12,604 nucleotides of DNA from Euperipatoides rowelli (GCA_003024985.2 PXIH01S0021566.1), one strand, 5' to 3'; shown: positions 1-8,342, counted from the stretch's first letter. Notes: generated by a model not told the origin, from the letters alone. Program-made: numbers and translations.

Positions 1-554
1 TTTTGTTTGGAGTGGTAGAATCCAAATTCTCTGAATTGAGTGGAGTGGAAAGGGTTAATATAAACTCTTTTAGTATAGAACTCTTTTTTTTATAACTGAG
101 CTTATGTTATGCAGTTTTTCTTTGAATATACTTAGATTATTCTGCCCCATTGGAGTCTAATTTTTTAGTTATCATAGGGTTATAATATTAATAGAGTGGA
201 GCATTTTTAAAATAATAAACTGATGAGGTTTTTTATATTGTTTTCTAAATAGTAACATTGGAATCAGTAAGAAGTACTGATAGTTGGAAATAAACTGTAC
301 AATTAATAAGAGATTAAATAAACAATTAAAGAAAACTTTAATACATACAGAATGTGCAAAACACTTTCCAGTTTTATTTTATTTAAAAAAAAAATTGACT
401 ATTTGTAGTTACTTATCAACAAATATCTTACTGTAATTAATATGGATTGATATGAACTTATTATTACTCGTTAACGTCAACCCACATCAATAAATAACGT
501 TAAATAAACCTATTAGAAAATAATTTTGAATAAATTTGAATTAAATTAAAGCAG
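1..554. other. A+T-rich non-coding stretch
   Basis: No reading frame, RNA gene or clear repeat is supported here. The first 60 bases are slightly richer in G and contain short GAGTGG/GAGTGGA reiterations, too short and irregular to call a satellite. The rest is A+T-rich with frequent stop codons in every frame. Confidence 0.6.
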
Positions 555-557
555 AAA

Positions 558-587
558 AAAAAAGCTCTTAAGAAAAATTGCTTTTTT
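558..587. repeat. short A/T hairpin beside the GC-rich block
   Basis: An 8-bp inverted repeat pairs AAAAAAGC (558-565) with GCTTTTTT (580-587) across a 14-base loop. It lies just left of the GC-richer block at 615-683. It may be its A/T-rich flank, but an A-run facing a T-run is common by chance in DNA of this composition. Confidence 0.35.
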
Positions 588-614
588 ACTGACATGAACC
601 AAAGATGATGGAAA

Positions 615-640
615 TCGAGTCGGTCATCAAGACCGCTCGA
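615..640. repeat. GC-rich 10-bp-stem hairpin
   Basis: TCGAG (615-619) plus CGGTC (621-625) pair with GACCG (631-635) plus CTCGA (636-640). The loop is ATCAA and one T (620) is bulged. The stem has four CpGs, in a window where CpG is rare, so it stands out from its background. The right arm is also the start of the 24-bp tandem unit that follows, so the hairpin and the duplication share sequence. Function is unknown. It may be an old mobile-element end. Confidence 0.6.
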
Positions 641-679
641 CCAAGCTTCGACGGCACCACTCGACCAAGCCTTGATGGC
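632..679. repeat. 24-bp tandem duplication, CpG-decayed
   Basis: Two adjacent 24-bp units, 632-655 and 656-679, match at 20 of 24 positions. All four differences are transitions. Three turn a CpG of the first unit into TpG or CpA in the second: 634-635 to 658-659, 649-650 to 673-674, and 652-653 to 676-677. Read on the minus strand, each unit contains TGGTCGAGYGGT, which resembles the A box of tRNA-Leu/Ser-type genes. No convincing B box lies at the right distance, so a tRNA-derived origin is only a guess. An apparent minus-strand open frame (586-774) crosses this repeat and owes its GC-richer part to it. Confidence 0.65.
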
Positions 680-683
680 ACAC

Positions 684-1200
684 TTTCAAGTTTTATCACA
701 CAGTGTGTGAAATAGATAAATAAATAACAAGCTTTAACATAGTATATTTTCTCAAAGTGAATAAGGATCACCATTTTTAAAACTTTATTTATAGTTGAAT
801 GACAGGAAATGAGCTAATGGTTGTGATGTTATGCTTTTTTTTTTTGTTTGTGCCAAATGCAGTATATGGTATAGGAATATAAAATAAGCCTTTTTTGTTA
901 TTCTAAATATCGAATAGTGTGATTTAACCTCTAGTGCAGACATACTTCAAAAACAAATTGAATAATAAGTAACTGTCTTAAAACCCAAAATCAATTACTT
1001 TGCAATATTGCAATCTGATCCCAGCCTTCTGCACTCAAAACTCGACCTTTGATTGAATTGCCCAAGTTAAAGATTACATAGAGTGGTCTTAAATATTTTA
1101 AAATCATTTATTTTGAAAGATAATGACTAAAACAAATGATTCCACTTTAAGAAAAAAAAATGTTATTTAATTATGAAATTAATAAATACAATTGTGGGTA
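684..1200. other. A+T-rich non-coding stretch
   Basis: No gene is supported. The stretch holds a T11 run at 835-845 and a somewhat more mixed segment around 1010-1060 that matches nothing I recognise. The remainder is stop-rich A+T sequence. Confidence 0.6.
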
Positions 1201-1421
1201 CTTACATATTAATGGTATTACTGTTTTATAAAGATTTTTAATATTTTATTTCATCACTAACCTTACTCTTACGCTGACCCTAACTCCAACTATGTGTGAA
1301 ATCCACTACGCCCCACCCTTTGATAAGTTGCAATAATTGTTTTATAAAAATTTTAATTTCTGGTCGGTAATACCACTCAATATTTGTTTACATACTGTTT
1401 GTAGTACCATTAATATGTAAG
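1201..1421. mobile_element. MITE-like inverted-repeat element, about 221 bp
   Basis: A perfect 17-bp inverted repeat (1201-1217 against 1405-1421; ends CTTACATATT and AATATGTAAG) bounds the segment. A second inverted pair, GGTATTAC (1214-1221) with GTAATACC (1367-1374), is nested inside. The 20-base string TGTTTTATAAAAATTTTAAT (1338-1357) is also present in near-identical direct form at 1222-1242. The core at about 1255-1290 is a degenerate run of CTAACC/CCCTAACT words, resembling telomere-type repeats seen in some animal MITEs. Short size, terminal inverted repeats and no coding capacity fit a decayed MITE. No clear target-site duplication could be fixed at the ends, so superfamily is unassigned and the boundaries may be slightly off. 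Confidence 0.5.
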
Positions 1422-2505
1422 AATTCATTTGTCTTAGTCTGAGATTAATTTTTTTTCTAGTGATTGATTGCTAAACATTAAAAAAATAAAAATAATAATT
1501 TTAATTTTTAAAATTGCAGTTTACTGCTATAAAAAAATTTAAAGTGACATAAGACACCTTTTTTCTAGTACTGTTTCTATGCCCCAGAAATATTTGCTTT
1601 AAAGATGTTAAAATGTATGGATGGGTGAATTTGAAATTGAGTGGGTGGGTAGATGAATGATGGGTGGATGGAGAGATAGATGCCCTTATATATTAACTTA
1701 TTTCTTTTAAATTATATAAAAAAAAATTAATTAAGAGATTGTAATTCTTAATTTTTAAAGTTTTTCATTTTCTAATCAACATAACCTTAATTAAATGAAT
1801 TTCAATTTTTTAAAAAAATTTGATATTATATTACAAATTTAATTATAGAATATCAACAAAATTTAAAATTTTTCTTACTTTAATTCTGTTTTTTTTTTTT
1901 TACCAAAATAATTATTAACACCATTTTTTTTAATTTTCTCATTATTTCAATGTTACTATAGGTGTACAGTGTTAACTTACACATTTATTACATGATTTGC
2001 TTTTTTTTTTAAGTTAGAAGAATCGTTTTTTTTTTTTTTTTTTGTTTTGTTAGAGAATTACATAATAGCCTATCCAACTGGGAAAACGTCAGCATGGCTT
2101 CACTGCTGTGAAATACTTGCAAAGATTGATTGCATCAAATCTTATTGAACTGTAAAAGAAACCAAATAGCTATTCTGAAATGAGTTTTATTGCACCAGGT
2201 TTTTAGTGTAGATTTTATTCTTGTCTAAATCTCAGGATAATTTCAACATAACATTAAATAGACTCAGTAGTAATTATTAGCTAATGGTAAAATCGTGTCA
2301 TATACACAGTACTTGATGAATCTTTGCAGGTCATCATAAAACACAAATAAAAACATTATTAATTATATCATATCCTTTTCCAAATGTTTAAAATTTATTA
2401 TAAACATTAAAACGTTTATTATATTTTATTTTTAAATGCCTCTATCTAAAAGGACATTTGATTTGTAAAAAAAATATTTGAATGAGGTTTATATCTAGTC
2501 TGCAC
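1422..2505. other. A+T-rich non-coding stretch with long T runs
   Basis: No gene is seen. Apart from the minisatellite at 1616-1680, the stretch has T runs at 1889-1901 (13), 2001-2010 (10) and 2026-2043 (18). The last could be an old poly(A) tail of a minus-strand retroposon, but no recognisable element body follows at 2044-2200. That part is slightly GC-richer and has no clear ORF or RNA fold. Confidence 0.55.
1616..1680 (+). repeat. degenerate GGAT/GGGT minisatellite
   Basis: G-rich tetra- and octanucleotide words (ATGGATGG, GTGGGTGGGT, ATGATGGGTGGATGG, GAGATAGATG) recur imperfectly over about 65 bases. An AT-richer interruption lies at 1627-1638. It is a simple-sequence tract on the plus strand in an A+T-rich neighbourhood. 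The units are too diverged to give an exact period. Confidence 0.65.
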
Positions 2506-2539
2506 TTAAGAGTGAAGTACTCTTAACTGGTTTTAACCA
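2506..2539. repeat. two adjacent small hairpins
   Basis: TTAAGAGT (2506-2513) pairs with ACTCTTAA (2519-2526) around a 5-base loop. One base later TGGTT (2528-2532) pairs with AACCA (2535-2539) around TT. Two perfect small stems back to back are mildly unusual. The sequence is A+T-rich and no T-run or gene makes it a terminator or a known RNA. Confidence 0.4.
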
Positions 2540-3193
2540 AATTAAGAAACTAATAAAGTGTCTAAAACTTTGAAAATATATTCTCATTACTTTTCTAGCA
2601 ACATACTTAAAGTTCCCCAAATACAACTTAAGATTTTACTACCATATTGAAAAAAATGGTGACCATTATTTTATTTTTCATCTTTTACTCATCTGCTATA
2701 TTCTTATTTTTTTTTTTTTTAGATGTATTGTTTAGAGTAAATTCTAGTTTTATCTTTAAAATTGTAACCACATTAATACCATTTCAGTAGTTTTTGGATT
2801 GGTATTGAACAAATATTTATCAATGAATTTACAGTATATTCAACATATTTTCAGTTTTTTTCCATGTTCTAGGACTTTTGAAGCCATTACCTTGTAATTG
2901 TTCGGGGTATTTCTTTTCATTTTCAAACCACTCAAAAATTTGAATTATTTATTTTTATTTTTCTCTACTTCTCATCAATAATGCTTAAATATTTATGCTT
3001 TAACTAAATTTTTTCGACATATTTGAATGGATTTAACTCCGTAAGTTACTTGATTTGATTGATGCTAAATACATTTCCACAAAGTTGTAGGGAAAATTCT
3101 TATTTTGATCTTTTGGGAGACAAAATGAATTTTTTTCTGTTGCTTTAGCTCAGCAACTACTAATTGTCGAAGTAGTTTTTGAATAAGATGGGG
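2540..3193. other. A+T-rich non-coding stretch
   Basis: No gene or repeat family is recognised. A T14 run sits at 2707-2720. Stop codons are frequent in all frames. Confidence 0.6.
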
Positions 3194-3405
3194 AACTGAA
3201 AAATCAGTTTAATGCGTTTTTAATATCTATTTATAATTTCACTTATTCTTTAGTAATTAAAAAGTGTAGTTTATTTATTTTGTTTAAGTTAGGGCTAGAG
3301 ACATATTATGCTTTTCAAAAAAACCTAATCTCATATCTTTAAAAATAATTGCAATTAAAGTCTATTTTTATTGTTTTTTTTTTATAGTTTAATGCGTTTT
3401 TAATA
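3194..3405 (+). repeat. 20-bp exact direct repeat spaced 180 bp
   Basis: AGTTTAATGCGTTTTTAATA occurs at 3206-3225 and again exactly at 3386-3405. It includes a CpG, which is rare in this window, so a chance repeat is unlikely. The first copy overlaps the right arm of a small hairpin, AACTGA (3194-3199) with TCAGTT (3204-3209) and loop AAAA. The second is preceded by a T run. Sequence beyond the 20 bases is only loosely similar. This could be the edge of a decayed tandem or local duplication, or direct repeats flanking an old insertion of about 160 bp. Confidence 0.55.
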
Positions 3406-3727
3406 AGTGCATGTAATTTTTTTTCCATTAAAATTTGTTTAATATTAAGAATTTTAAAGATTCCAAAACACGGTAAAATTACCAAATCCAAGAATATCAT
3501 TTCCAATGATAGAGTTGCATATTTTGATCATCAGAGGCATAGATTGCAATATTTGTAAAAAATAGGGTCTAAAGATCGGAGGTTTTGAAAATCTCCTGAT
3601 TAATGTTAATTAAAACCACTTATTTGGATTTCTAGAGAAAGTATGTGAGATTTGAGCAAAAAAAAAATCAAGATTCTAACTCAACTAGGTCAAATACTAT
3701 GGCCATTTTACTATTTATGTTCCTACT
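3406..3727. other. A+T-rich non-coding stretch
   Basis: No gene is supported. An open frame from 3645 to 3830 begins at GTG, not ATG, and its right half is explained by the tRNA-like remnant that follows. Confidence 0.6.
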
Positions 3728-3800
3728 GGGATTGAACTCTCTGAAGTTAGGCCAAAGAGGTTGTGAATGGCAAGCCTGCTTACTAATCCATCTCAATCTA
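3728..3800 (-). mobile_element. tRNA-like remnant, possible SINE head
   Basis: On the minus strand a GTTCAATCC segment (within 3728-3740 of the plus strand) fits the Pol III B-box core GWTCRANNC. Upstream on the same strand, TAGATTGAGATGG (plus coordinates 3788-3800) resembles an A box of the TAGCTCAGTTGG type with an extra base. The gap of about 47 bases between boxes is in the range of tRNA-derived promoters. The segment between them reads like a worn tRNA D-arm and anticodon region (AGCAGGCTTGCCATTC) but no full cloverleaf forms. The segment is GC-richer than its neighbours. This fits a decayed tRNA-derived SINE head or tRNA pseudogene. No tail repeat or target-site duplication was identified. 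Confidence 0.4.
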
Positions 3801-4425
3801 ATGACGTTTATAATAAGATTGGATGTCTAATGAATATATTCATGTCATAGGACCTTTTATCTTTTGATTTACGAAAACTACAAAGAGATTTGTATGACAG
3901 GTCCAATCCGCCCCTTGACGCCTTAAAAATATCTTAGTAATGAAGGTACTAAATATTCCATAAAAGANGTATTAATTATTATAAATTTTTATTTATTTTT
4001 TATATTGATTTAATAGTAAACTTTGTAATGAGGAGTCATGTCCAGCAATGAGTTAGAGTCTTAATATTGCCAATCAATACCTAGTGTAAATAATTGTAAT
4101 GTAAATTGTTGATGTGTTATATGATAATAATAATAACTTCTTGAAATTTTGTGATTGTTTTTATAGCATAAATGAAAATCTTTAAAGCTGGAATGAAATA
4201 AATTCCCCAAGATGTTGTTCTTTGAGTGCAATTCTTAACAATATGGTTTAAAAGAAAAATAATTGGAATAATTAAATTTTGCAATGCAATTCACCATAAT
4301 TATATGTAATGGCAATTACATCCTTAATTGTTATTCTACCTATTTAAAAATTATATTGGTCAGTTAATATTTATTTTTCTATTAATATATTAGTCTAAAT
4401 TAAACTATTAAGTATCTTATTTAGT
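3801..4425. other. A+T-rich non-coding stretch
   Basis: No gene is seen. It contains one ambiguous base at 3968 and a short ATA microsatellite at about 4123-4135. The stretch ends at the TTAA that begins the inverted-arm element. Confidence 0.6.
3968..3968. other. ambiguous base (N)
   Basis: A single uncalled base lies within otherwise continuous sequence. It is a read-quality ambiguity and not an assembly gap. Confidence 0.9.
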
Positions 4426-4510
4426 TTAAAGGTCACATGAAATGGATTTTTTTTATGATTTCATTTCAAAGAAAATTATTAAAAAATACAATTCCACTTG
4501 CTCAAAAAAA
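4426..4510 (+). repeat. left inverted arm of the TTAA-flanked element
   Basis: The arm runs from TTAA (4426-4429) through AGGTCACATGA, ATGGA, eight Ts (4447-4454), the 23-bp perfect core (4455-4477), then an A-rich tail with CCACTTG. AAAGGTCA at 4428-4435 is an exact monomeric nuclear-receptor (NBRE-type) motif. Similarity to the right arm may continue weakly in A-rich sequence to about 4531. A TTAAAGG/CCTTTAA pair (4426-4432 with 4573-4579) allows a rival reading as a separate MITE of about 154 bp. Confidence 0.65.
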
Positions 4511-5558
4511 AATAATTAAAAAGTTTGTTATTTAAAAATCAAATTTATAAGTTAATCCTTTAAGCACCTCCCCCTTTAAACACTATTGCTAAAAGTATCC
4601 TGTAGGCAGGGTTGATTGCAAGTGAATGATGACATCTTAGTAGTCAAACAACTAGATAATGTTACTTCTTTCTTTACAATTGTTAGGCGATGGGTATTTT
4701 AATTAATATATAGTACAATAAAACATTCTATAATAAATTTGGTCTTATTTTTTCCATTTACATATCTTGTCAAATTTTTTTTTTTTTATTACTCAATATC
4801 TTTATTAAAAAATTTACATTTTGATTTAATGTCTTTAGAAATGTTGAAAAATGTGGAGTGCGTAAGCTTTGGCGGCTTGGCCGAAAATAGTGAACCTACA
4901 ACAACTGCATTATAGGGTAAAAGCTGATCTATGCATTTTATTTTTAAAAAAAGGCAAATTGTTAGAATTATTTCAGTATTATTAACCCTCTTTGATTTGA
5001 TAATATTGGCAGAAACTAATTATAATATTCATAGCTTTAAAAAAAAAAATTGTGTCTTAACCTATCACGGGGTTTTTTTTTACTGCTATTATTTTTCAGA
5101 CAAACACATGCCAACTGTATCCTATTATTGTATTCTTAAAAAAAATGTGTGTGCTTTGTTAAAATTTAAGATTAGGGTCTTTATTTTATTTCACATTATA
5201 TAATGAAGGCTACTTCAATTTTGTTCTATTAATAAACCAAATAATAATATGGTTAAGTACGGTAGCCTAAACGAAAATGTTGATTGCATAAGAAATGCCT
5301 GGGATAAATAGGTTATGATAGATGGCCCACTCTATAGTAAGATAATATCAATATTTTTGTACTTCATTATTTTTTTAGTATTAGACTAATATTACTGTAG
5401 CTAAATCGTATGGCAATGTGATTTATTACGTAAGCAAAAATATTATTGTATTTAGGCAATTTTAGAAAATAGAAAATGTTCGTCGTATACAAATAATTTT
5501 TACTTTTAGTAGCATACATCAATTTTTTAAAGCTTCATTTATTTATTTATTAATGATT
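4511..5558. other. interior of the TTAA-flanked element, left part
   Basis: No gene is supported. The open frame at 4931-5203 starts with ATG but encodes a K/I/F/L/Y-rich, low-complexity peptide with no domain. A slightly GC-richer patch at about 4856-4900 (GGCGGCTTGGCCG) carries three CpGs and matches nothing recognised. A T13 run lies at 4775-4787. Confidence 0.5.
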
Positions 5559-5620
5559 TAAACCATTGGTTTATACATAAACTGATCTATAATTAAGATC
5601 AGTTAAAAAAAAAAAAAAAA
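5559..5620. repeat. palindrome, 9-bp hairpin and A16 tract
   Basis: TAAACCA (5559-5565) and TGGTTTA (5567-5573) form a palindrome around one base. Six bases on, AACTGATCT (5580-5588) pairs with AGATCAGTT (5596-5604) around a 7-base loop, followed directly by 16 As (5605-5620). The arrangement lies inside the TTAA-flanked element and could be the poly(A) end of a nested retroposed copy or an internal transposon structure. Confidence 0.5.
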
Positions 5621-5933
5621 CAATACAACTAAACACAAAAAAATATATACATACGCTAAAAGAACAAAACAAAACAATCTAAACAACTGATATTATTTAT
5701 TTAAATATGTTTACCTAATTTATAAATATGATTATATAAAAGTAAATCAACCAGTCTATATGCGCATATTCATCTTGTTATTAAAAATAATAAACAAAAA
5801 TAATACTTAACAGATCTGAGGAAACATACTGTAGGTTTCTAATCTTTGCAATGAAATATTGCTCATTCCATGCTAACATCGAGGCAAACAATGACATCAC
5901 AAAATAACCTCAGACCCAATGACTGGTTCCTGG

Positions 5934-5946
5934 TGACCTCTGACCT
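5934..5946 (-). promoter_or_regulatory. consensus DR1 nuclear-receptor motif
   Basis: TGACCT, C, TGACCT on the plus strand reads AGGTCA-G-AGGTCA on the minus strand. This is an exact direct repeat of the nuclear-receptor half-site with a one-base spacer, the class bound by RXR, HNF4, COUP-TF and PPAR-type receptors in animals. It sits in a less A+T-rich patch (about 5870-5950), 54 bases inside the right arm of the TTAA-flanked element. No promoter or gene is nearby in the window, so binding is unproven. Confidence 0.45.
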
Positions 5947-5999
5947 AAGTAGGAATATTTCTTAATTTCATTTCTTAATAACCCTTTTATTTTTTGGAT

Positions 6000-6089
6000 T
6001 TTTTTTTTTTTTCAAGTTGAATTTTTTTTTTTAAGAATTTTCTTTGAAATGAAATCATAAAAAAAAAATCCATTTTGTGAGACCTTTAA
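6000..6089 (-). repeat. right inverted arm of the TTAA-flanked element
   Basis: Read on the minus strand this repeats the left arm: TTAA (6086-6089), AGGTC (6081-6085), AAATGGA, a ten-base T run against eight on the left, the shared 23-bp core (6036-6058), then A-rich sequence with CAACTTG and another A run. Small differences near the tip and in homopolymer lengths show it is diverged, not freshly inserted. Confidence 0.65.
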
Positions 6090-6674
6090 TATATAAGCTT
6101 ATGTAGTTATTTATAAATTATATGGTTTGTGCAATCTATTGGAATCAGTTAATCTGGTAAATTGTTATGTACTCTCAGTCTATCTCCATTAAACATTTTT
6201 TATTGTCTTCTAATTTGGCCACTTCCTTCAAACCTTTATCTTCTATCTATCTATCTTTCAGTACACAATTGAACAATTTAAAAATTTACTTCCAGAAATG
6301 TTTATTATTACAGTGTTGATATCTGCCAATTGTGGACCCAACTAAATTTGTTTCTTTTTGAATTTATGACTTTATTTTTGATAACAAATATAAATTATTA
6401 ATATATAATTAATGTAATTAAAAAGTAGACTAATGAAATAAAAGAATTATACTTTAATAAGTGTTTCTCCCTATTTAAAAATAGGCTTTATCTTTTTATA
6501 TTTATCTGGTCACAAAATCTAAAAAATATTTTGTATTTACATTGTATAGGTATATACAGTATATAAAAAATATACATATATGTGTAATTTGTAAGAGAAC
6601 ATTATATTGCAAACTCTGCATGCTTAATGGCTATTCTCAATGTATGAGTAAAACTATCACAGAAATTTCATATA
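6090..6674. other. A+T-rich non-coding stretch with microsatellites
   Basis: No gene is supported. It contains a short (TATC)n tract at about 6243-6256 and an alternating TA/CA-like stretch at 6551-6584. Neither is long enough to be a notable satellite. Confidence 0.6.
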
Positions 6675-6701
6675 GTCTGCTGTTCAAATGAACAGACAGA
6701 C
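6675..6701. repeat. compact 12-bp-stem hairpin
   Basis: GTCTGCTGTTCA (6675-6686) pairs with TGAACAG (6689-6695) and CAGAC (6697-6701), leaving one bulged A at 6696 and a very tight loop. The innermost 16 bases, 6680-6695, are a 7-bp perfect inverted repeat around AA. The stem is GC-richer than its surroundings. It is too short for an animal pre-miRNA by itself. Confidence 0.55.
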
Positions 6702-8340
6702 ACCCTATTTGATTTAACTATAAATGTTACCATCAGTAAAGTTAAGTTTTTGACATATGACAAAAACAAAATTTATTTTACATTTGTCAGAGAATATATG
6801 TGAAGCTGATATTACCAAGTTGTCCTGATCCTGTCCCACTATTGATCACTATACTTTGGAGTTATCTTTTGTCCATTAAAATGTTGTGATTGGATATAGA
6901 ATTTCTCATTTTGCTTACTGTTCTCATAATATGGTTGACAACATATCCTTTGCAGAACAAGTTGTTAATTATTTTACTCAAAACAAATAGAGATATTGAA
7001 GAAAACTACAACCTTAGTTCATTGAATAAAAATATAGTTTTCATCAATATTTTTATTTCTATTTTTCTAAACACACAGAGAAACATGAATATTTTAATAT
7101 ACTACAGCTGTTTGCTAAGCAATAAGCCATTATCTTTAAATGTTCCAACTAAATTTATTTTTACCTCCTCAATCAAAACCTTTATTTACCTTGATAATAG
7201 ATTCAATTCCTTAAAGGCATAGAAAATCTTGCATTTCTTTCCATTTCACAGTAAGTTCAATTGTTATAATAATTCATTGAAAATTCTGCATTTAGTAAAA
7301 ATAATAGATTTTTAAGAAACTAAATCAACATTCCTATTCTTGAAGGCTTTATGAAGACATTTTAGGAACAAGAGAAACAAAGTTATATTCAAATTTATAA
7401 CAAGTTTTAAAATTCTATCTTTTATTCGAGAATGGAAGAAAAGGATGGAGGAGAAAATATTTTTCATATTTTAATAGTGATTTAGAGAATTCTTTTTATT
7501 TAAATAGTATAAAAAATCTAGTCATAAATGAAAAACATTTTCTGAAAATATTTAGAAAATAATATTTATTCCATGTAATGACTAACTTAAAAAATGTTGT
7601 ATTACCTTCATGTTAATAGTCAAACAATATCCTAATTCTGTTTCTAATATGACAGTGTCGTTGTTGGAGTTATGCGCATCCCACATATTGTCGATTAATC
7701 AATATCCTTTAAGACATTCCACCACATTTGTCCCACTAACATCATCTATGGACTCTTAGAAAGAGTTTAACTTAAATATTGCAGTCGATGGATAAATTAT
7801 TGGCGTCTGTAATTTGTTGGTTCCTATTATTTAAGGCCATTGAGAGTATTTTGTGAGAGGATATATTTACTTTAAACATTTCTATGTTTCATAAACATCA
7901 ACTAATTGTTTTTGTACTATTGATGTGGAAATTATATGATTAAAGTCTGCTTGAGGATTATTTGTGAGTTCCATTTGAAATTATCATTTATTTGCACAAA
8001 ATTTCTAAAGTATCCAGAGATCATTATGAATATTTCAAGTTTTAAGATAATAGAATATGCTGTCAACTTGTTTGTTGTGCTAATAGTCCACTTATTACTG
8101 CATTGTCTTTAGAATAATATTGTTGACATAAAAAATAACACTTTTTCCAATTCCTTTATTGATGCATACAGAAAGAAAATATTTTCCAACAAATATAATG
8201 CAATTTTTTTTTCTAAATTAAAAATGGACTAATGTATGAGTCAAATATGTGCAATATATATTTTATAAGTTGATCCAATCACTGAGTTGCTATATTTTCA
8301 AAAATGTTACTGCATGAACTATTTTAAATTGTTGTATATT
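6702..8340. other. A+T-rich stretch, no supportable gene
   Basis: The longest open frame in the window, 6890-7222, lies here but begins with TTG. Its first ATG falls only in its second half, and its product is I/L/N/F/K-rich with no recognised domain, so it is treated as chance. A small hairpin (ACTCTT 7752-7757 with AAGAGT 7761-7766) and a purine-rich patch at 7431-7457 occur. A somewhat more balanced section at 7655-7830 has no ORF or RNA fold I can support. Confidence 0.55.
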
Positions 8341-8342
8341 GC

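Larger units (their letters stand above)
4426..6089. mobile_element. TTAA-flanked non-autonomous DNA transposon candidate
   Basis: Two inverted arms of about 85-90 bp face each other 1.66 kb apart. Each starts, outermost, with TTAA followed by AGGTC. They share a perfect 23-bp core (4455-4477 against 6036-6058) plus the ATGGATTTTTTTT/poly-A segment outside it. TTAA at both ends fits the target-site duplication of piggyBac-type elements (established for that superfamily), but the superfamily is an inference. The interior has no transposase: the only open frame of note, 4931-5203, is a 90-residue low-complexity peptide with no DDE/DDD signature. The interior holds a hairpin with an A16 run and a DR1 motif. 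The alternative is two independent copies of one repeat inserted in opposite orientation. Confidence 0.55.

Noticed and set aside
600-690. Functional tRNA-Leu/Ser gene on the minus strand
   Set aside because: A-box-like words are present twice, but there is no acceptor stem, anticodon arm or good B box at the right distance.
586-774. 62-codon ATG frame, minus strand
   Set aside because: Its non-A+T part is simply the translated 24-bp tandem repeat and hairpin. The rest is low-complexity.
2026-2043. T18 run as a retroposon poly(A) tail (minus strand)
   Set aside because: No element body or target-site duplication was found next to it. Long A/T runs are common throughout the window.
3645-3830. 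61-codon frame, plus strand
   Set aside because: It begins at GTG with no upstream ATG, and its more mixed half coincides with the minus-strand tRNA-like remnant.
4426-4579. Separate MITE of about 154 bp with TTAAAGG/CCTTTAA ends
   Set aside because: Beyond TTAA only three bases of inverted repeat remain, much weaker than the long arm shared with 6000-6089. It is kept only as a rival reading.
4931-5203. 90-codon ATG frame, plus strand
   Set aside because: The product is low-complexity K/F/I/L/Y with homopolymer-encoded lysines and no transposase or other motif. It lies inside a transposon-like element but does not look like its enzyme.
4596-5905. CTGTAGG...TTGCAA...GACATC similarity between about 4596-4640 and 5829-5900
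   Set aside because: The matching words are short and separated by unequal gaps. No alignment convincing enough for a direct repeat.
6890-7222. 110-codon open frame, plus strand
   Set aside because: It begins at TTG. The first ATG is only in the second half, the product is I/L/N/F/K-rich without domains, and no splice or promoter context is visible. One open run of this length is not surprising in about 12.6 kb of A+T-rich DNA read in six frames.
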